A DNA stretch of 64,000 bases from Silene conica. Its lineage: Eukaryota; Streptophyta; Magnoliopsida; Caryophyllales; Caryophyllaceae. This document shows positions 58,306 to 64,000 of the stretch, one piece after another; the first letter of the stretch is position 1, and every line of letters starts with the position of its first letter. The notes beneath the pieces are model-generated. The model made no database searches, was not told the origin of the DNA, and saw only the letters and a program-made list of their open reading frames with translations. The stretch lies in NCBI GenBank assembly GCA_029255685.2, contig CM055312.2, forward strand, positions 25,948,203 to 26,012,202, in the 5' to 3' direction. The position numbers were made by a program, and so were the translations under genes.

Positions 58306-59066
58306 TTTAATACAGACCCGCGGATCTCATTTTTCCCCCAAATCGATTTCACAATTAAAAAAAAAAAACCCTAAGGCGATTTATCGGCGATTCGTCACCA
58401 CACCACCCACCCAACCACCCTACCCTACCTCCCCCGCCGGAGCCGCCGGAGCCGCCGTCGCCGGAGCCTCCCAACCGCCCCTCCTTCTTCCTCTCCTTCT
58501 CCTTCTCCTTCCTTCCTTTTCCTTCCTCCTCCGCCCCTCCTTCCTCCTCGCCGCCCCTCCTTCCTCCGGCCAGCCGCCCCTCCTTCCTCCGGCCAGCCGC
58601 CCCTCCTTCCTCCTCCACCTGCCACCTCACCGCCACTTCTTTCTTTCTTATGTATGTATACTAATTTTATTAATATACCGTCTTAATTTTTTTTGTTTAA
58701 TCCGTCGCAAAATTCCGTCGCAAATTCCGTACTATTGTTTTTTTATTGTTATTAGGAATAGTTAGTTTAGTTTAATTGTTATTTGATTAGTTTAGTTAGT
58801 ATTGTTAGGTGGTTAGTAATATTAGGTTAGTAGCTAATTTCGTCCCAAATCCGTCGCATATTGTTGTTAAGATGTTTAGGAGGTTTGTTTTTTGATATAA
58901 AATTTGCATTGTTGTTGATTGTTAGTGTTGTTGATTTGTTTAGAATATTCTTGAATAGTACCCGTTCAATAATTACACATTAGGTGTAATTGTTGAATAG
59001 TCCCCGTTTTGGGACTGTCTTTGAATCTTTCATGCCATTTAGGTAGTAAACATTCTTATATTTTCT
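58306..59066 (+). other. D1 interior upstream of the transposase fragment
   Basis: Contains a pyrimidine-rich GC-rich stretch (58390-58625) with three tandem units of about 23 bp (GCCCCTCCTTCCTCCGGCCA). AT-rich DNA with scattered TCCGTCGC motifs (58700-58735, 58851) follows. The Pro/Leu-rich frame at 58265-58765 is low-complexity; it may be old 5' untranslated DNA or a captured host fragment. Confidence 0.5.
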
Positions 59067-59474
59067 ATGAAGAGATTAGAAAGAAAATGGATGTATGAAA
59101 GGTTGGATTCTAGGAAAAAAATAAGGCAGGATTTCGTAATTGGTGTTAATGAATTCATTAACTATGTTAAGCAACAAGACGAATACGTTAGGAATAGAGA
59201 AATTAGGTGTCCATGTTCTAAGTGTAAGAATACAAAGTATTTAGTTGAGCAAGATGTACGGAAACACCTTGGTTTGAGAGGGTTTTGTGATAACTACTAC
59301 GATTGGGTGTGTCACGGAGAGAAATTCTCCGTTGAGGAAGAGGGAGGATCATCAATGCACTCCGACAATCCTTATAGAGATATGGTGGAAGATGCGTTAC
59401 GCGATAGCATTGATCAAATTAGGGAAGATGCTCTAAACGCCGAGGTAGTCGATGAATCTCCAAATCCACATTTC
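59067..59474 (+). pseudogene. CACTA transposase N-terminal fragment (transposase-associated domain)
   Basis: From ATG 59067 the product reads RKWMYERLDSRK, FVIGVNEFINYV, IRCPCSKCKN, DVRKHLGLRGFCDNYYDWVC and HGEKFSVEEE. This is the Cys-rich transposase-associated domain that opens the TNPD-type proteins of plant CACTA elements (CPC-x2-C and HL-x-GF-x-YxxW-x2-HGE). An acidic stretch follows to ESPNPHF, where the frame runs into a TCCGTCGC motif. The further 43 codons to 59606 look random. The catalytic part is absent, so only a DNA-binding or interaction domain is left. Confidence 0.85.
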
Positions 59475-59721
59475 CGTCGCAAATACCTGTGTGATTTTCC
59501 AGTTTTGAGTTGGATTATCATTTGTAAAACTTTCTTATTAGTTATGAAAAGAGATATTAAAAACCCTTGTCTCCGACAAGTTTTTGTTGCTGGGTCGTTT
59601 TTCTGAAATTGCAGGTTTACAGATCATGCAAAAGGGAAAAAATGAATCATTTCAATGGAAATGGGGAGCTGGAAAAAGGGCTGAAACCGGAAAATCACAC
59701 AGGTATTTGCGACGGAAATGT
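59468..59721. repeat. Fold-back inside D1
   Basis: 33 bases at 59468-59500 recur as a perfect inverted copy at 59689-59721, both carrying a GCGACGGA motif next to an ACCTGTGTGATTTTCC block. The intervening DNA of about 190 bp is non-coding. Confidence 0.85.
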
Positions 59722-60143
59722 CTCAATTTGCGACGGAAATTCCGTCGCAAACCTTGACCAGAAGTCAAGGTCAGTCAAGGTTTGCGACGGAAAATCCGTC
59801 GCAAATGGGCCTCTTTGCGACGGATTTTCCGTCGCAAACCTTGACTGACTATGACCAGAAGTCAAGGTCAATCAAGATTTGCGACGGAAAATCCGTCGCA
59901 AATGGTCCTCTTTGCGACGGATTTTCCGTCGCAAATGTTGATTGACCTTGACTTCTGGTCAAGGTCAATCCGTCGCAAAATGTGGTCAATCCGTCGCAAA
60001 AAAGTTGCGACGGAAAAATCCGTCGCAAATTAACTTTTTGCGACAAAAATATGGGACAGACGCAGTCCGTCGCAAATCCGTCGCAAAAACATCATTTGCG
60101 ACGGATTTCACCCTTTTTGCGACGGAAAATTCCGTCGCAAACA
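59708..60143. repeat. D1 right subterminal motif array
   Basis: About 20 copies of GCGACGGA/TCCGTCGC, with GTCAAGGTCA blocks between them, matching the left end in reverse. Confidence 0.85.
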
Positions 60144-60164
60144 GAGCATTGTTTTGTAGTTAAC

Positions 60165-61250
60165 TCAAATTATATTTAGAGATGATGTACATGATAACTA
60201 TTATTTATGTATTACTCTAAATCCAAAACTTGGTTAAGCACAATATAACATGTGTATGTCTTAGGGATGAAGAGGAAACTACCTTAGTTCCATTCATATT
60301 TATCATTCTTGACAAATCGTCATACGATTTTCTTCACGTTAGGACGATAGGATTTACAAGAACCCTCGGATTGTGTTATCAACACATCCTCCTCTAAATA
60401 CCCATTTAGATTAGCGGGTTTTGTCATACCTTTACCATATTTCAATCACATGAAAATGGAATTACTAACATGATTCTCCAATTTGCACTCATATGCAAAT
60501 AATGTAGAATGAAAACTCAATGTCATAAGTATTACCTAAGAAATATGTTGGAGTTATACTTCCAACATCCCAAGACTTACAATTTGGAGTTGTATCTAAC
60601 TTCGTGTCTTACACGATTTTCTTTCAACCTCGTTCTCTTCTTAACTACTTAAGAAAGATTCGGTCTTCTTATAGCTCCCACTCACTTCAAGGATTATTAC
60701 TTGAAGAAGACCTTTATTCGATTGATTCCAAATTAATTCCTCATAGGAGTTAATATCTATGAAGTGAGGTGATAGTGGTTACTATGATTTTCTCAAATCA
60801 ATTTACCAGTTTATATTAACTTTGTCATGTTCTTAACCCTTAAGTTTTAGACGATAAGTTATTAAATTGAGCAATAAGAATTTAGAACCATGTATGAATA
60901 GAAGATTTAATCAACACTTTTTGACTAAAAATCACTTCTATTTAAGTTTCTTTATAAGAAATCATAATGGTTTAATAGGAATTTTAAGATGTTAATCTTA
61001 TGTTTGCATAGGACCTTCCTATCAAATTCTATGGAATAGAATAATTCCTATGGACCTTGTCCATAACCAAAGAGACGGTTTCAAGTGAGGAGAAAGAGAT
61101 TCTATTTGTCGATATAGCATAAGATGTTTAGCAGAGATATTGGTTACAATCGAATGATATTATATAGGAGTAAAAATGAACAATTATAAAACAACAAATT
61201 TAAGGAAAAACAAACATTCATCATTTAGATTTAACTTGTAAATGTTTTAA
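60165..61250 (-). pseudogene. C4 relic of Copia RT and upstream pol
   Basis: Around 60330-60440 the plus strand (AACCCTCGGATTGTG, CATCCTCCTCTAAATACCCA, TTTACCATATTTCAATCAC) aligns with C1 20965-21070, which encodes the RT block YMVQPEG. From there to the leader only about 0.8 kb remains, so integrase, protease and gag are largely deleted. No open frame. Confidence 0.6.
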
Positions 61251-63607
61251 CAAGTTAAAACATCTATAAAATGACCTCTATCCAATTTTATAAATGATTC
61301 CAAGACCCAAACCCATACCACTTAAATCGCGAACCACTGGACCTCCGACCCAATAATATGGTTTGGTGGGTAAAAACCGGTTCTACAATAGAACTCTTGG
61401 TCGATGAAAAATCATTATTTATTCAGAACACACCACTGGTCCTCTACACTTCCGTTGAGTACAAACCAAATTTCAATTGCATTGAGATGCGATCCGCCCA
61501 CTGGACTGAATCCACCTCATCGCCCCACTTATCCTACGTAATGGGGTTCGCACTGCCCACTGGATTAGCACCACCCCACGAAATAGAAGCTCATGGATTC
61601 TACTATTTGGTAAGGCTAATTCTCAATTGATTTGTTTAATATAGAGGTCTTGTCAATTTATTATCTATCTCCTTTAAGTGAATTAAATCGGTGAACTCGA
61701 TAATTATAATTGACACGGTCGTTATTAACGATTTAAACTAATATGCATGTTTATGGCGATTTGGCTATGCATGCAAACATATAAATACTGCAAAAATAAA
61801 AGCAATAGAGCAATAAAATCCTAGTATGGTCTTCCTAGTAATAGTAACAACTAATTAACTATTAAAAATTCCGAAACCAACTCCGATCCATGGTCCCTTG
61901 AACTTCATAGGCACGCCATCCAAGAAAACACCTTCTTGTCGGAACTCCTTTCCGTATGGCACCGTCTTTTGGATCTCCGGAATTACAATAAAATAATACA
62001 ACTATTCTATTGTAAAACTGAAATTTAAATTAAATTACAAGCTCGTGATACGAGATCACATAAATTACAACCGAATCAATATTCCCTTTCATTAAGGGTA
62101 TTATTGATTAAAACTAAGGCCATACTAAGAAAAATTACATAATTCCGAATTATATAAAAACATTCAAATATGACATTCATATTAAATAAAATGCAATAAT
62201 AAAATATGTATGCATATGCTCAATTTTTAATGCCAAATCGCCTTATGGGAGCAAATATCTCATATTTGTTTACGGTTTTTACGGATATGCGTGATTTTAA
62301 CTATTAAACTCATCAAAATTACATAAATCTCATTTATGTCCATGTTAATCATCCTAACATTCTTTAGGAATCAATGTTTAGTCTCTACTAATGTTTGATC
62401 ATGATTCAACTTGATTTTGCATTATTGTTCATATATTACTTGTATTTACGGGAAAAATAAACGGAATATGGCCTCATGAGTCAATAAAAATTCGAAATTT
62501 AAAGTTCAAAAATTTTAAACTTTCTGGAAATTTCTAAAATTTCATAAATTACTAAAATGGTCTTGTGCAAAAATATATAGATTATTTCTTAAATAAATCA
62601 TATAATAGGCGTTTTTATGGTTAAAAATCCGATTTAAATTACAAAAACTTGCAATAAATTGCTATAAATTTTTAGTCATCCTAAAATATATATTAGAATC
62701 TGGAAATGACCAAAAATTACAGACCATACTCGAAATTTTATTTTACGACTCATAAATTACGATTATTAACTATTTAACTCATAAAAATTAATAATCATAA
62801 AAACATAAACTTTTTGATATCCAACTTTTAGATCTGATGTTCCTATTATATAAGACATCTATGGGTAAAATTTTATGCCATAATCTTGAGATTTACTATT
62901 TTTAACACAATAAGTCATTATATACCCGATTTTAACTATTAAAATCATAAATCATGCATCATTCGAGAATAAATTCCCAAACTTTTTATACATTCTTTAA
63001 ATATTTCATGTGACATTGTGTAAATGTTTTAAGAAAAAATTTCAACTATAACTATTAAAGTCGAATTTGAGTCACTATTAATGCGATTTTTACTATAAAA
63101 ATCATTAATCATGCAAAATAAGTCCAATAAGTCCGAAAATTTTTATAGGTACTGTATATATTGCATGTGACTCCTCATAAAATTTTCAAGGTCAGATTCG
63201 AGATATAACCTCCTATACCCATTTTAACTCATATTACGAATATTTATCTTATAAAATTCATAATCCATGCATAATACCTTCATTTATTACGAAAATTTAA
63301 ATACAATATATAAAATATGCATGCGAGAACATATCAAAAAAATCTCGGCCATAAACTATGTTTAACTATTTTTCCATTAATTGTTGTTTAAAACCGATTT
63401 AAACTACAAAATATACAAATAAATATAAAAATGAACAATAAAAATCCATAAAATTATCTTTATGTCCTAAAACCATTTTAGAATCAGAAACTTTAACATG
63501 CAAATTTATTTTGTGATTTATCATAATAAATACAATAATTTCGAAATATGTATGTTAATCCGTTTAACATAAAACATGAATCCGATCATGCATGCAACAA
63601 CCGTAAT
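61251..63607 (-). other. C4 untranslated leader
   Basis: The 61290-61400 region matches the C1 leader (ATTCCAAGACCCA, AGAACTCTTGGTCGAT). The 90-codon frame at 61358-61630 arises from it and is not a gene. From about 62280 to 63400 loosely repeated blocks of the form TTTTAACTATTAAAATCATA recur, perhaps a decayed tandem repeat. Very AT-rich, no gene seen. Confidence 0.55.
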
Positions 63608-63619
63608 GCTCTGATACCA
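63608..63619 (-). other. C4 primer binding site
   Basis: TGGTATCAGAGC on the minus strand, two bases from the LTR start at 63622. Initiator tRNA-Met type. Confidence 0.88.
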
Positions 63620-63621
63620 CT

Positions 63622-64000
63622 TGTTGGAAATCTAATTCCTGATTTTATACTCAAATCTAATGTGAGTTTTGTTTCTTTAAGTTTAGGTTTAAAACTTAAT
63701 AAGATCTTATGGATGCATGATGATTACATACGTTGTGTGAATGTCCTTACATTGATTTTAGAAGGTTTATACTCAATAATCACCTATTATATGAGTCTTC
63801 AAACCGAAATACCCTTATAACGATCTAACACAAAATCGTCTCCAAAAGATACGTATCAAGGACCCGATCTCAAACCAAGACTATTTTGTTGCTAGAAAAA
63901 TAGAATTAGTAAACTAGAATCAATAATAATATTACCCTTAATATTATTAATATGGAAATAATTAATTTCCTAGAAAACTATTTCACTAGAAAATATATAT
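63622..64000 (-). repeat. C4 5' LTR, cut by the window end
   Basis: Matches 38351-38729 with about 10 substitutions over 379 bases. The remainder lies outside the window. Confidence 0.9.

Larger units (their letters stand above)
57902..60161 (+). mobile_element. Non-autonomous CACTA (En/Spm) DNA transposon D1
   Basis: 2260 bp. The left end CACTACAAAA and right end TTTTGTAGTT form terminal inverted repeats, the last base being changed from G. The 3-bp target duplication AAC lies at 57899-57901 and 60162-60164. Dense subterminal GCGACGGA motifs sit at both ends. It carries only the N-terminal domain of a transposase gene and so would need a partner element. It lies in the relic pol of C4. Confidence 0.92.
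38351..64000 (-). mobile_element. Copia-derived non-autonomous element C4 (runs past window end)
   Basis: The left LTR is 38351-39643, and the right LTR starts at 63622 and is cut by the window edge. The primer site (63608), leader, relic pol, 3' untranslated region and polypurine tract have the order of a minus-strand Copia element related to C1. In the compared 379 bases the LTRs differ at about 10 sites, but pol is reduced to non-coding relics and gag to integrase is mostly missing. It hosts G2 and D1. Confidence 0.8.

Noticed and set aside
58265..58765. 166-codon Pro/Leu-rich frame in D1 as a captured host gene
   Set aside because: It is driven by a pyrimidine-rich tandem repeat and begins in a subterminal motif; no recognisable domain.
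61358..61630. 90-codon frame as a small gene
   Set aside because: The sequence aligns with the untranslated leader of C1 and C2, so the open frame is accidental.
1..64000. Host genes, tRNA or rRNA genes, centromere satellite
   Set aside because: All segments could be assigned to, or lie between, transposable elements; no exon-like conserved protein, tRNA fold or long satellite array was found.

Overview
The window is plant nuclear DNA, almost certainly from a dicot, and consists entirely of transposable elements. I found no host gene, rRNA or tRNA. The lineage call rests on plant-type Ty3/gypsy, Copia, Athila, TRIM and CACTA elements, primer sites complementary to plant initiator tRNA-Met and tRNA-Asp, and AT-rich non-coding DNA. 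The species cannot be named from the sequence.

Labels used here: G1, G2, G3 are Ty3/gypsy chromovirus elements; A1 is an Athila-like gypsy element; C1 to C4 are Copia elements; S1, S2 are solo LTRs; T1 to T3 are TRIMs; D1 is a CACTA transposon. Nearly all long elements lie on the minus strand.

Layout. The left half is a nest. Gypsy G1 enters from the left edge (1-5659 and 26371-28021). Copia C1 (5660-26370, duplicated target GATCC) sits in the G1 5' LTR. Athila-like A1 (7910-20198, duplicated target GCAGC) sits in the RNase H region of C1. G1 itself appears to lie inside gypsy G3, of which a leader piece and the 5' LTR remain (29841-32759), with solo LTR S1 at 28363-29361. G3 interrupts Copia C2 (32760-38256), and C2 abuts a plus-strand piece of an older Copia, C3 (38257-38350). 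Read this way the insertions are six deep. The right half is Copia C4 (38351 to beyond 64000), which hosts gypsy G2 (40123-55281, target GCTCT) and CACTA D1 (57902-60161, target AAC). G2 carries TRIM T2 in its left LTR, and solo LTR S2 (46475-49016, target GAAAA) and a five-LTR TRIM array T3 (49195-50861, target CACGA) in its coding region. TRIM T1 (35484-36038, target GGTCT) lies in the C2 leader.

State of the elements. A1 looks very young: equal 1304-bp LTRs with no difference seen, and an open 1721-codon gag-pol. C1 was intact until A1 landed in it. G1 and G2 are broken by stops, frameshifts and insertions. C4 has similar LTRs but only relics of pol, so it was probably mobilised in trans.

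The most unusual signals are structural. (1) A hairpin with a GAGGAC-like loop and changing stems lies beside the polypurine tract in G1, G2, A1 and the TRIMs, with looser versions in the Copia elements. (2) Pairs of TCGA-centred palindromes spaced 21 bp recur in A1 (LTR, spacer and in frame in gag-pol) and in the leaders of C1 and C2. (3) The G2/G3 LTRs hold arrays of hairpins whose loop is conserved while the arms change together. (4) T3 is a tandem TRIM with five LTRs and one target duplication.
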